The notes under the pieces were generated by a model. It saw only the letters and a list, made by a program, of their open reading frames with translations. It was not told the origin of the DNA and searched no databases. Shown one piece after another: positions 43,716 to 52,043 of a DNA stretch of 64,000 nucleotides; position 1 is the first letter of the stretch; each line of letters starts with the position of its first letter. Position numbers and translations under genes: made by a program. The DNA is taken from positions 1,798,001-1,862,000 of the forward strand of contig NC_015671.1 of assembly GCF_000218545.1 (NCBI RefSeq), in the 5' to 3' direction. Source of the stretch: Cellulomonas gilvus ATCC 13127. GTDB lineage: Bacteria > Actinomycetota > Actinomycetes > Actinomycetales > Cellulomonadaceae.

Positions 43716-45485
43716 TCAGGCGACGGTGCAGGCCGTGCCGTCGAGCGTGTACGCGCCCGGCGCCGCGGTGGACCCGCCGTGCGTGCCGTTGAAGCCCACG
43801 GCGACGGACGCACCCGGTGCGAGCGTCGCGTTCCACGCCACCGGGGTGGCCGTCACGCGCGATCCCGTCTGGGACCAGGTCGCGCTCCAGCCCTGGCCCA
43901 GCTGCTGTCCGGCGGGCAGGTCGAACGCGAGCGTCCAGCCCGTCAGCGCCGTCGTGCCCGTGTTGGTGAGCGTGAGGTTCACGGACATCCCCGTGCTCCA
44001 CGCGCTGCCCTGGTAGGTCACGCGGCATGCGCCGGCGGGCGGTGTGGTGGGCGTCGGCGTACCCGTGGGCGTGGTCGTCGGGGTGGATGTCGGCGTGGAC
44101 GTCGGGGTCGGCGTGGCAGTCGGCGTGGGGGTCGGGGGCGTCGTCGGCCCGCCGGTCAGCTCGCCGAGCGACTTGCCGGTCGTGCTGCCCGGGCCGCCCA
44201 GCCGGACCTGGTGGTCGAGGCTGACGAACTTGCCCCCGTCCTGCCACAGCGCGGGCTTGAGCATCGCGAGCTTGGCGGCGTCCCACGTCGCCCAGTCGTC
44301 GAGCAGGAGCCCGCCGGTGTCACCCGAGTTGGGGTTGAGCACCCAGAACGTGTGCGCGATCCGGTTCTCGATCATGGTGTCGCGCAGCGCGATCATCCAG
44401 CGGTCCTGCCGCTCGTCCTGACCCAGCCGCCCGCCCCACTCGCCGACCAGCAGCGGCGCGATGCCCTCCTTGTGGATGTACAGCCAGTTCGGGTCCCACA
44501 CGTCGGCCGTGAGCGTGTCCTTGGTGAACGGCTTGGTGAACCACGGCTGCTCGAACACGAGCGGCCCGTAGTCGTGCGGCGAGTACACCAGCTGGTCCTG
44601 GTGCGCCCCGAGGTCGACGGGGTGGTCCCGCACCCCCCGCAGGTTGCCGCCCCACCACGTGTTGTGGAACTGCTTGGTGTTGGTCGACGTCCAGGGCACG
44701 CCGTCCATCGGGTAGGTCTCGACGCCCTCGCACAGGATGAGCACGTGCGGGTTGATCGCCAGGATCCGGCGGCCCGCCACCTGGCACGTGTTCTTGAAGT
44801 TGTCCTGGTCGGTGCTCGAGTCCCACTTGGCGCGCGGCGACGAGTTCGCGGTCCCGTGGGGCTCGTTCTTGATGTCCATCGCGACGATGGTGTCGTTGGT
44901 CTTGTACCGGTCGGTGACCCACTCCCACGCGGAGTAGAAGTCCTCGACGGTGATGGTGCCCTTCCACCACACCGGCTGCACGTGTCCCGCGTTGTCCGCC
45001 TCGGCGCTGTGCACGTCGAGCATGACCTTGAGGCCGTACTTCTCCGCGTACGCCAGGAACTGGTCGAACACCTGCAACGTGGTCTTGCCCTCGAGGTCCG
45101 GGTTCGCCCACGTGTTGACGCCCGACGAGACCTTCGCCTGACCGTTCTTCCACTCGAGCAGCAGCTGCGTGGAGATGGGGACGCGCACGATGTTCATGCC
45201 GTTCTCGGCGATCTGGCGCGTGACGTCCTCGAGCTTGGCGGACCACAGGCCGTGGAACACGCGCTCGGTCGCGTTGAAGCCGAACCAGTTGACGCCGGTC
45301 AGCCACACGGGCGTGCCGGCCTCGTCGACGATCGTGCTGCCCTGGACGTGCAGCCAGTCGCTGGCCGGTGCGCCCTGGGCGGGAGCGGCGGCGACCGCGA
45401 GCGGGGTGGCGATGGCGGCCGCGGCGGCGAGCGCGCCGAGCGCGCGGCGTGCGCGGACGCCGTGGGGAGGGTGTGGTGCGGACAC
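43716..45485 (-). CDS. Secreted GH5 cellulase with C-terminal CBM2
   Basis: 589 residues. A signal peptide of about 38 residues (RARRALGALAAAAAIATPLA, cleavage after AQGAPA) precedes a GH5 catalytic domain (~40-460): acid/base Glu in DIKNEPHG, nucleophile Glu in APLLVGEWGGRL, and DVHSAEADN and SPHDYGPLVF nearby. A Thr/Pro linker (~475-505) leads to a family 2 cellulose-binding module (CRVTYQGSAWSTGMSVNLTL, GWTLAFDLPAGQQ, GWSATW) with terminal cysteines. It should cut internal cellulose bonds outside the cell. GAGGAGCACC precedes the GTG. It follows GH6 on the same strand past a stem-loop. Confidence 0.94.
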   Translation of the reverse strand: MSAPHPPHGVRARRALGALAAAAAIATPLAVAAAPAQGAPASDWLHVQGSTIVDEAGTPVWLTGVNWFGFNATERVFHGLWSAKLEDVTRQIAENGMNIVRVPISTQLLLEWKNGQAKVSSGVNTWANPDLEGKTTLQVFDQFLAYAEKYGLKVMLDVHSAEADNAGHVQPVWWKGTITVEDFYSAWEWVTDRYKTNDTIVAMDIKNEPHGTANSSPRAKWDSSTDQDNFKNTCQVAGRRILAINPHVLILCEGVETYPMDGVPWTSTNTKQFHNTWWGGNLRGVRDHPVDLGAHQDQLVYSPHDYGPLVFEQPWFTKPFTKDTLTADVWDPNWLYIHKEGIAPLLVGEWGGRLGQDERQDRWMIALRDTMIENRIAHTFWVLNPNSGDTGGLLLDDWATWDAAKLAMLKPALWQDGGKFVSLDHQVRLGGPGSTTGKSLGELTGGPTTPPTPTPTATPTPTSTPTSTPTTTPTGTPTPTTPPAGACRVTYQGSAWSTGMSVNLTLTNTGTTALTGWTLAFDLPAGQQLGQGWSATWSQTGSRVTATPVAWNATLAPGASVAVGFNGTHGGSTAAPGAYTLDGTACTVA

Positions 45486-45526
45486 GGTGCTCCTCGTTGG
45501 TGCTGGGCCGCGGTGCGGCGGGGACG

Positions 45527-45562
45527 CCGCGGGCGGCCGTGCCGGAGCACGACCGCCCGCGG
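45527..45562 (-). terminator. Stem-loop between GH6 and GH5 cellulase genes
   Basis: Outer arms CCGCGGGCGG and CCGCCCGCGG plus inner arms CGTGC/GCACG around CGGA. It begins 7 nt past the GH6 stop. It may end GH6 messages or set the GH6:GH5 ratio. Confidence 0.65.
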
Positions 45563-45568
45563 TCGAGG

Positions 45569-47935
45569 TCACGCGACGGTGCAGGAGGCCCCGTTGAGCG
45601 TGAAGGAGGTCGGGGCCGTGTTGGTCCCGGAGTGCGACGCGTTGAAGCCGATGTCGGTCGACGCGCCGGGCGCGAGCGTGCCGTTCCACGGCGCGTTCGT
45701 GGCCGTCACCGCGGAGCCGGACTGCGACCAGGTCGCACTCCAACCCTGCGAGATCTGCTGACCGCTCGGGAACGTGAACTTCAGCGTCCAGCCGCTGATC
45801 GCCGACGACCCGGTGTTGGTCACCTTGACGTTGGCCGACAGGCCCGTGTTCCACCCGCTGGCCTGGTAGGTCACCTTGCAGGAGGCACCCGGCTCGGTCG
45901 TCGGGGTCGGGGTCACGATCACGTCGGTCTGCGTGCGGGCGTTGACCGCGGCCGACGAGGCCGAGACGTTGCCCGCGACGTCCTTGGCGCGCACCGTGAA
46001 CGAGTACGCCGTGTCGGGCGACAGGCCCGTCGCGGTGAAGCTCGTCGTGGTGGGCGAGCCGATCAGCGTGGTGCCGCGGTACACGTCGTACCCCGCCACG
46101 CCCGAGCCGCCCGCGTTGTCCGTCGAGGCGTTCCACGACAGCGCGATGCTCGTCGTCGTGGTGGTGCCGGCGGCCAGGCCGGTCGGCACCGACGGGGCGA
46201 CCGTGTCGGTCGGGGTCGTGCCGGGCAGCGTCGTGGCCGACGCCGCGCTCGACGCGGCGGACACGTTGCCCGCGACGTCCTTGGCGCGCACCGTGAACGA
46301 GTACGCCGTGTCGGGCGACAGGCCCGTGGCGGTGAAGCTCGTCGTGGTGGGCGAGCCGATCAGCGTGGTGCCGCGGTACACGTCGTACCCCGCCACGCCC
46401 GAGCCGCCCGCGTTGTCCGTGGACGCGGTCCACGACAGCGCGACGCTCGAGCTCGTGACCGCACCGACCGTCAGGCCCGCGGGCACCGACGGGGCGACGG
46501 TGTCGACCGGGGGAGGCGTGGTGCCACCGTTGATCACGGGGTAGGCGTTCTTGACCAGCGTGACGAACTGGTCCTCGAACCACTGGCCCGCGAGCGGGGC
46601 GTTCGGCGTCGCGCCCGTGAGCTGGTTGGACAGCTTGGGCGAGACGAACGTCGGGTCGCACATGCGGTCGAACCGCTTGCCCTGGTCGTTCGGGATGTCG
46701 GTGGACGCACCGTCGGACTCGCCCGGGGGCTTGATCCAGACGAACGCGTCGAGGTGCGACGCGGCGTAACCGGACGGCGACGCCTTCGGCAGTTCACCGA
46801 TGCCCGCACCCAGCGGGTTGCACCACGCGCCACGGTGCACGCGCCGGTCCACGCGGGACTCGTTCACGTACGTGTTGAGATCGGTGCTGGTCGAGACGGC
46901 CGTGGGCCGGTTCGGGCCGCCCCAGCCGTTGCGCGACGTGTCGATGAGCATGCCGAGCGTCGTCGGGAAGCCCTCGGCCACCAGGAGACGGTGCATGTGC
47001 GCCGCGAAGTCGACCTCGTCGAAGTCGAAGTTCCACTCGTAGAAGCTGCTCGAGCGGATGGGGTTGCCACCGCCCAACGTCTTGGTCGGGTCGGGCAGGA
47101 ACGGCTCCTCGAGCGGCGTGGTGTTCGCGACGTCGGAGACGAAGCCGTCGATCGAGGCGAAGCCCGCCTGCGTGGAGCGCGCGACCTCGGCGAAGGTCTT
47201 GGCGGCGGGGCCTGCGTTGGAGTCCCAGCCGAGCCAGCCGGAGTGGCCGATGTCGATGTAGTTGTAGACGTTGCCCACGGCGTGCAGCTTGTCCAGCGCG
47301 TACTTGACGCCCGCGCGGTAGTACGGCGCCGCCTGCTGGCACTCGGGCTGGCTCATGTTGGTCGTGAGGTTCGGCAGCGAGTCGGGCTCGATGGTCGCGG
47401 CGATGCGTAGGTCGGCGTACTTCGAGTCCGAGAGCAGCGCGGCGATCGGGTCGATGTACTCGCTCTGGTAGCGCGCGAGCCCGGCATCCGTGGCGGGCAG
47501 CTCACCGTTCGAGGCCAGCGCGTAGCAGTCGCGGCCGGGCAGGTCGTAGATGACCAGGTTGAAGACCAGCGGGACACCGGCGGCCTGCTGCTGCGCGACG
47601 GCGTTGTCCAGGTGGAACTTCAGGCCCTTGCCGTCGGCGTTGCCCGTGATCGCGCTGATGCGGTCCATCCAGACCGCGGTCGGCTGCTGCGAGACGGTCA
47701 TCATCTTGGCGGCGAGCGACGCGTCGCTCTGACGCGCGGCCGACGCCTTGACGGCCGCCGACCAGGTCGGGTTCACGTACTGGACGGCACCCGCGTACGG
47801 GTTGTCGACGCGCGTGGCGGCCTGCGCGCCGGTGGAGAGCGCGGCGGCCAGCGGGATGGCTGCGAGGGTGGCTGTCGCGGCGGCGGCGACGGCGCGACGC
47901 CGGCGGGCGCCGGCGTGGGGTCCGTGTCGGGACAC
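45569..47935 (-). CDS. Secreted GH6 cellobiohydrolase with two Fn3 domains and CBM2
   Basis: 788 residues. A signal peptide with an ARRRRAVAAAATATLAAIPL core ends near STGAQAA. The GH6 domain (~40-480, about 440 residues) is long, as in exo-acting cellobiohydrolases rather than endoglucanases. Catalytic-site segments are YDLPGRDCYALASNGE and AATIEPDSLPN. Two fibronectin type III repeats follow (~500-690), then a CBM2 (CKVTYQASGWNTGLSANVKV, GWSATW). It should release cellobiose from chain ends of crystalline cellulose. GGAGG precedes the GTG. The leader region has a LacI-type palindrome. The two Fn3 repeats are almost identical in DNA. Confidence 0.94.
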   Translation of the reverse strand: MSRHGPHAGARRRRAVAAAATATLAAIPLAAALSTGAQAATRVDNPYAGAVQYVNPTWSAAVKASAARQSDASLAAKMMTVSQQPTAVWMDRISAITGNADGKGLKFHLDNAVAQQQAAGVPLVFNLVIYDLPGRDCYALASNGELPATDAGLARYQSEYIDPIAALLSDSKYADLRIAATIEPDSLPNLTTNMSQPECQQAAPYYRAGVKYALDKLHAVGNVYNYIDIGHSGWLGWDSNAGPAAKTFAEVARSTQAGFASIDGFVSDVANTTPLEEPFLPDPTKTLGGGNPIRSSSFYEWNFDFDEVDFAAHMHRLLVAEGFPTTLGMLIDTSRNGWGGPNRPTAVSTSTDLNTYVNESRVDRRVHRGAWCNPLGAGIGELPKASPSGYAASHLDAFVWIKPPGESDGASTDIPNDQGKRFDRMCDPTFVSPKLSNQLTGATPNAPLAGQWFEDQFVTLVKNAYPVINGGTTPPPVDTVAPSVPAGLTVGAVTSSSVALSWTASTDNAGGSGVAGYDVYRGTTLIGSPTTTSFTATGLSPDTAYSFTVRAKDVAGNVSAASSAASATTLPGTTPTDTVAPSVPTGLAAGTTTTTSIALSWNASTDNAGGSGVAGYDVYRGTTLIGSPTTTSFTATGLSPDTAYSFTVRAKDVAGNVSASSAAVNARTQTDVIVTPTPTTEPGASCKVTYQASGWNTGLSANVKVTNTGSSAISGWTLKFTFPSGQQISQGWSATWSQSGSAVTATNAPWNGTLAPGASTDIGFNASHSGTNTAPTSFTLNGASCTVA
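45966..46123 (-). repeat. Fn3-coding repeat, copy 2 (downstream copy)
   Basis: 158 bp identical to 46263-46420 except for one base, at an offset of 297 bp (99 codons). It codes for the same part of each Fn3 domain. Confidence 0.9.
46263..46420 (-). repeat. Fn3-coding repeat, copy 1 (upstream copy)
   Basis: Partner of the 45966-46123 repeat. Near identity at silent positions shows recent duplication or gene conversion. Confidence 0.9.
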
Positions 47936-48057
47936 GTGGGTCCTCCGAGGGATCGAGCGGCACGCCCGCGACGACGCTGTGCGGGCGAGGGCCGCCCCGG
48001 GATGTCGTCGGCGACCACGGCCCACCCGACCATGCACGCGATCCCGGGGGCAGCGGG

Positions 48058-48069
48058 CGAATCGATTAG
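48058..48069. promoter_or_regulatory. LacI-type operator upstream of the GH6 gene
   Basis: CGAATCGATTAG has the palindromic AATCGATT core with central CG typical of LacI-family sites. It lies 123 bp upstream of the GH6 start and just after the lacI stop. Confidence 0.5.
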
Positions 48070-48100
48070 GGCCCGCACGCCCGTCCCGGGACCGGTGCCG

Positions 48101-49141
48101 TCAGCGTGCGTGCGGTGCGGTGGAACCGCGCACCGCGAGCGCGCCCACCCGCAGCGGGACCCGCACGGGTGCGTCCTCCGGACCGCCGTCGAGCGCCCCA
48201 CAGACCGCCTCGGCGAGCGCGGTCCCGAGGTCCGGGCCCAACGCGGGCAGGCTCGTCACGGCCGGCGTCGCGAGCCGGCAGAGCACGCTGTCGGCCCCCG
48301 CCACCACCGACAGGTCCCAGGGCAGCACCAGGCCGGTCCGGCGCGCGACGTCGAGCGCGGCGAGCGCGGCGACGTCGGTCTCCAGGACGATCGCGGTCGG
48401 GGGCGCGTCGGCCGTCAGCAGGCGTCGCGCTGCGGCCGCGGCGCCCTCGGGAGTCCCGTCGGTCGTCGCGACCTCGAACTGCGCCCCACCTGCGGCCAGA
48501 CCGAGCCGCAGGGCGTGCTCGTACGCCTGCGACCGCACCCAGTCCGCGGGGCCCGTGACGGCCGCGACGCGCGTGTGGCCGAGGTCCACCAGGTAGCGCG
48601 CGACCCGGCCGTACGCCTCGGCGTCGTCGACCTCGACCGCCGCCAGGTGCGGTGCCACGTCCGGCGGTCCCACCACCACCGCGCGCAGCCGCGCCGCCTG
48701 GACCGCGGCGAGGCGACGGTCGTCGACCCGCACGTTGGGCACGACGACGGCCTCGCACCGCCGTTCGGCACCCCAGCGCAGGTACAGCTCGGCCGCCTCG
48801 GCGTCGTCCTCGACCACGCGCAGGTCCACCGAGAGGCCCCGCTGCGACAGCGCGCGCTGCAGCGTCGCGACCACGTCGAGCACCGGAGCGCCGTGCAACG
48901 TCTCGCCGGCGACGAGCGCGAGACCCACCGCCTGCGCGCCCGCACGCATCGACCGGGCGGCGGGGTTGGGGCGCCAGCCGAGCTCGTCGGCGACGCGCAG
49001 GACACGTTCCCGGGTCGCGCCCGACACACCACGCCGGTCGTTCAGCGCGTAGGACACGACGGCTGTCGAGACCCCCGCCGCCCGTGCCACGTCGGCGATC
49101 GTCGGTCGTCGGCCCGCGCTGGGGGCTGCCTGAGTTGCCAC
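48101..49141 (-). CDS. LacI-family transcriptional regulator
   Basis: 346 residues. The helix-turn-helix is RPTIADVARAAGVSTAVVSY, then ALNDRRGVSGATRERVL, with the hinge RVADELGWRPNPAARSMRAG. The periplasmic-binding-protein-like sensor follows from residue ~70 (AVGLALVAGETLHGAPVLDV). It is upstream of GH6 on the same strand and divergent from the LacI-sensor/PAS protein. It may control the cellulase genes; the operator at 48058 is the natural candidate. The effector is probably cellobiose or another cello-oligosaccharide (inference). Confidence 0.9.
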   Translation of the reverse strand: MATQAAPSAGRRPTIADVARAAGVSTAVVSYALNDRRGVSGATRERVLRVADELGWRPNPAARSMRAGAQAVGLALVAGETLHGAPVLDVVATLQRALSQRGLSVDLRVVEDDAEAAELYLRWGAERRCEAVVVPNVRVDDRRLAAVQAARLRAVVVGPPDVAPHLAAVEVDDAEAYGRVARYLVDLGHTRVAAVTGPADWVRSQAYEHALRLGLAAGGAQFEVATTDGTPEGAAAAARRLLTADAPPTAIVLETDVAALAALDVARRTGLVLPWDLSVVAGADSVLCRLATPAVTSLPALGPDLGTALAEAVCGALDGGPEDAPVRVPLRVGALAVRGSTAPHAR

Positions 49142-49161
49142 GATCGCCTATTCTTTCGCCC

Positions 49162-49180
49162 GATGCGTCCGGAACGCATC
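49162..49180. promoter_or_regulatory. Palindrome in the divergent lacI/sensor region
   Basis: Arms GATGCGT and ACGCATC flank CCGGA. It lies 21 bp from the lacI start and 36 bp from the sensor start, so one regulator could control both. Confidence 0.45.
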
Positions 49181-49215
49181 ATCTCGGCTCCGACGACGTG
49201 GACGAGGTGGCAGGG

Positions 49216-51969
49216 GTGACAGGTGGGGGGCCTGGGCGGCACAGCCCGATTCCCGGACCGGCACGACGAACGGTCGGGGTGCTGGCACCGGTGGTGGGGG
49301 GGTTCTACTTCGGCGCGGTGATCGCGGGCGTCGCCCGCGCGTGTCGCGCCGGCGGGCACCGTGTGGTCGCGGTGCAGACGTACCCGGCGGGCCTCGACCG
49401 GGACCGGGCGGCGGAGCCCGACGACGTCCCGGTCGCGCTGCGCGCGGTCGACGGTCTCGTCGTGCTGAGCGCGGCGCTGCCCGCCGAGCGGCTGGCGCGC
49501 ATCGAGGCGAGCGGCCTGCCGACCGTCCTGGTCAGCGAGGAGGTGCCGTCGCGCAGCGTGCCGGTGGTGCTCCCGGACAACGCCTCGGGCGTGCGGGCGT
49601 CCGTCGAGCACCTGATCGCGCACGGGCACCGCGCGATCGGCTTCGTCGGCTCGCTCACGCAGCGGGACATGCGCGAGCGGTTCACGGCCTACCGCGACAC
49701 GCTCGCGGCGCACGGCCTCGAGCCCGAGGGTGCGTGGTTCTTCGAGGCCACGGACAACAACGAGGCCGGCGGCCAGGCCGCGGCCAAGCGCCTGCTCGCG
49801 GCCGGCCTGCCGACCACCGCCGTCGTGGTCGCGACCGACCGCAACGCCGCCGGGCTGATCGCCGGCCTGCGGCACGCGGGCCTGTCGGTGCCGCGTGACC
49901 AGGCGGTCGTCGCGTTCGACCACGCCGACTTCGGGGCGCGCCTCACGCCGCGACTGACCACGGTCGACGCGCACTTCGACCGCGTCGGCGAGGCCGCCGT
50001 GCGGCTGCTGCTCGCCCGTCTGCGCGGCGAGATCGTGCCGGTGGGGGAGCACCGCACGGCGACGTCGCTGGTGGTGCGCGAGTCGTGCGGCTGCACGCCG
50101 CTGAGCAGGCTCGACGCGACCGAGGTGGACTGGCGCGACGACCTGCTGGCCCTCGCCCGCACCGCCTTCGCCGGCAGCCGGGGCATCGTCCCCGCGCAGC
50201 ACGACGTGCGCTCGCACCGTGACCCGCGCGGCGAGGTGCGCGGCGAGCGGTACGCACCGCCGTCGCACGCCGAGCGGCACGCGGACCGGCACGCCGACCG
50301 TCGGCCCGAGCGGCACGAGCGCCGCAGCCCGCAGGAGCTGTGGTGCCAGGCCGTCGTCGAGCCCCTCGTCGCGTCGGTGACCGGCACGGCGCCCGACGAC
50401 GCCCAGATGCAGCGTCTGTCGGACCTCACCACAGCCCTCCAGCCGTACCCCGACGCGCTCGAGCTGCTGGTGGCCGCGGTGCACCGCGCCCGCGAGTCCC
50501 TGCTCCTCCAGGCGTCCACCGCGCACGCTGACGCGGTCGACCGCGCCGTGACCTCCGTGATCCTCGCGCTCACCCGCGGCTGCACCGCGGCGCTCCTCGC
50601 GCGAGCCGGACGGCTCGAGGGCACCGTCGAGCACCAGTACGAGGTCGCGATGGACCTGCTGCGCGACGTCACGGACCCGCAGACCCTCGAGTGGCTGCCA
50701 CGCGGGCTGCGGGGGCGCGCTTGCCTCGCCCTGTGGGTCGACGGCCGCCCGGGTGGCGACCTCGAGATCGTGGGCGTGCGCGACGCGACGGGCGCGTTGA
50801 CCCGGCTCGTCGGGACCCGGACCGTGGCGGCGGAGTTCCCGCCGCCCAGCATGCTGCGGGGCGGCACGCTGGCCGAGGCGACCTTCGTCGTCCCCGTCAC
50901 GTGCGGCCGCTCGGACTGGGGCCTGCTGGCCGTCGAGGGCCCCGTGGAAGCCCGTTCGACGACCGCTCGCGACCGCTTCAACCACTGGGCCGCGCTCCTG
51001 GCGGTCGCGCTCGACCAGCAGGACCTGCTCTCGTCGCTGCACGAGCAGCGGCTCCAGCTCGAGCAGTCGGCCGCGCGCGAGCGTGCGCTCGCGGACGCCG
51101 TCCGGGTGAGCGAAGAGCACTACGCGCTCGCGTCGATGGCGGCCGACGACGGGACGTGGGACTGGGACGTGTCTGCCGGGACCGTCTACTACTCGCCGCG
51201 CTGGAAGCGCACGCTCGGGTACGACGAGGACGCCGTCGGCTCGTCACCCACCGAGTGGCTCGAGCGCGTCCACCCCGCGGACCGTGACGAGGTCTCCACC
51301 GCCATCGCAGGCGCGCTGGCAGGTTCCGACCCGACGCTCGAGCTGCAGCACCGGGTGCGCAACGCGACGGGGGAGTACCGCTGGCTGCTGTGCCGCGCGA
51401 TGACCGTGCTCGACGACGCCGGGTGCCCCGCGCGCCTCGTCGGGACGATCGTGGACGTGACCGACCGCAAGCACGCCGAGCTCTCGCAGCAGCGGGATGC
51501 GCTGCGCGACGCCGAGACGGGGCTGGCCACGCGTCTGCTCTTCCTCGACCGGCTCGGGGCAGCCGTCGTGCGGGCCCATCGCATCGAGGACTACGACTGC
51601 GCGCTCGTGGTGGTGCGGATCCCCGCGACAGGTCCGCAGGCGGCCGGTCCGCGCGGCTCGACCGTGCATGCCGAGTCGCTCCGCGAGATCGCCGAACGCC
51701 TGCGGTCGGCCGTGCGTGCGGGCGACACGGCCGCACGCAGCGCGGATGACGAGATCGCGCTGCTGCTCGAGGACACCGGTCCGGCCGGCGTGCCGCCGCG
51801 GGTGCGACGCGTCATCGAGGACCTGCACGCCGAGCTGGGCGACCGGGTGCGGGTCGGCGTGGTCGCGAGCGTGCGCGGGTGCGCCGATCCCGGCGCGGTG
51901 CTGCGCGAGGCCGACATCGCGGTCGCCCGGGCGGCGGCGCGCACCCCGGCTCGCACCGGGCCGCGCTGA
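49216..51969 (+). CDS. LacI-type sensor, PAS and degenerate GGDEF protein
   Basis: 917 residues without membrane segments. Residues ~15-290 form a LacI/PBP1-type sugar-sensing module (RTVGVLAPVVGGFYFGAVIA, VVVATDRNAAGLIAGLRHAG) but no helix-turn-helix. A His/Arg-rich linker (~335-370) and a helical region follow. A PAS domain (~640-755) contains GTWDWDVSAGTVYYSPRWKR, LGYDEDAVG and the PAC end VGTIVDVTDRK. A GGDEF-like domain (~765-905) starts DAETGLATRLLFLDRLGAAV, but the catalytic motif reads RSADDEIALLL instead of R-x-GGDEF, so diguanylate cyclase activity is unlikely. The GTG start is uncertain (49198, 49207 or 49216). It is probably a sugar-responsive signalling protein. Confidence 0.85.
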   Translation: MTGGGPGRHSPIPGPARRTVGVLAPVVGGFYFGAVIAGVARACRAGGHRVVAVQTYPAGLDRDRAAEPDDVPVALRAVDGLVVLSAALPAERLARIEASGLPTVLVSEEVPSRSVPVVLPDNASGVRASVEHLIAHGHRAIGFVGSLTQRDMRERFTAYRDTLAAHGLEPEGAWFFEATDNNEAGGQAAAKRLLAAGLPTTAVVVATDRNAAGLIAGLRHAGLSVPRDQAVVAFDHADFGARLTPRLTTVDAHFDRVGEAAVRLLLARLRGEIVPVGEHRTATSLVVRESCGCTPLSRLDATEVDWRDDLLALARTAFAGSRGIVPAQHDVRSHRDPRGEVRGERYAPPSHAERHADRHADRRPERHERRSPQELWCQAVVEPLVASVTGTAPDDAQMQRLSDLTTALQPYPDALELLVAAVHRARESLLLQASTAHADAVDRAVTSVILALTRGCTAALLARAGRLEGTVEHQYEVAMDLLRDVTDPQTLEWLPRGLRGRACLALWVDGRPGGDLEIVGVRDATGALTRLVGTRTVAAEFPPPSMLRGGTLAEATFVVPVTCGRSDWGLLAVEGPVEARSTTARDRFNHWAALLAVALDQQDLLSSLHEQRLQLEQSAARERALADAVRVSEEHYALASMAADDGTWDWDVSAGTVYYSPRWKRTLGYDEDAVGSSPTEWLERVHPADRDEVSTAIAGALAGSDPTLELQHRVRNATGEYRWLLCRAMTVLDDAGCPARLVGTIVDVTDRKHAELSQQRDALRDAETGLATRLLFLDRLGAAVVRAHRIEDYDCALVVVRIPATGPQAAGPRGSTVHAESLREIAERLRSAVRAGDTAARSADDEIALLLEDTGPAGVPPRVRRVIEDLHAELGDRVRVGVVASVRGCADPGAVLREADIAVARAAARTPARTGPR

Positions 51970-51986
51970 GACGGCCGCACGTGCGG

Positions 51987-52033
51987 CGGAGGGCCGCCCG
52001 GCCGTCGGTCACCGACGGTCGAACGGCCCTCCG
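51987..52033. terminator. Bidirectional terminator, branched hairpin
   Basis: Outer arms CGGAGGGCCG and CGGCCCTCCG, inner dyad CCGTCGGT/ACCGACGG, between the convergent sensor and helicase genes. Confidence 0.7.
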
Positions 52034-52043
52034 GGACGTGCGG

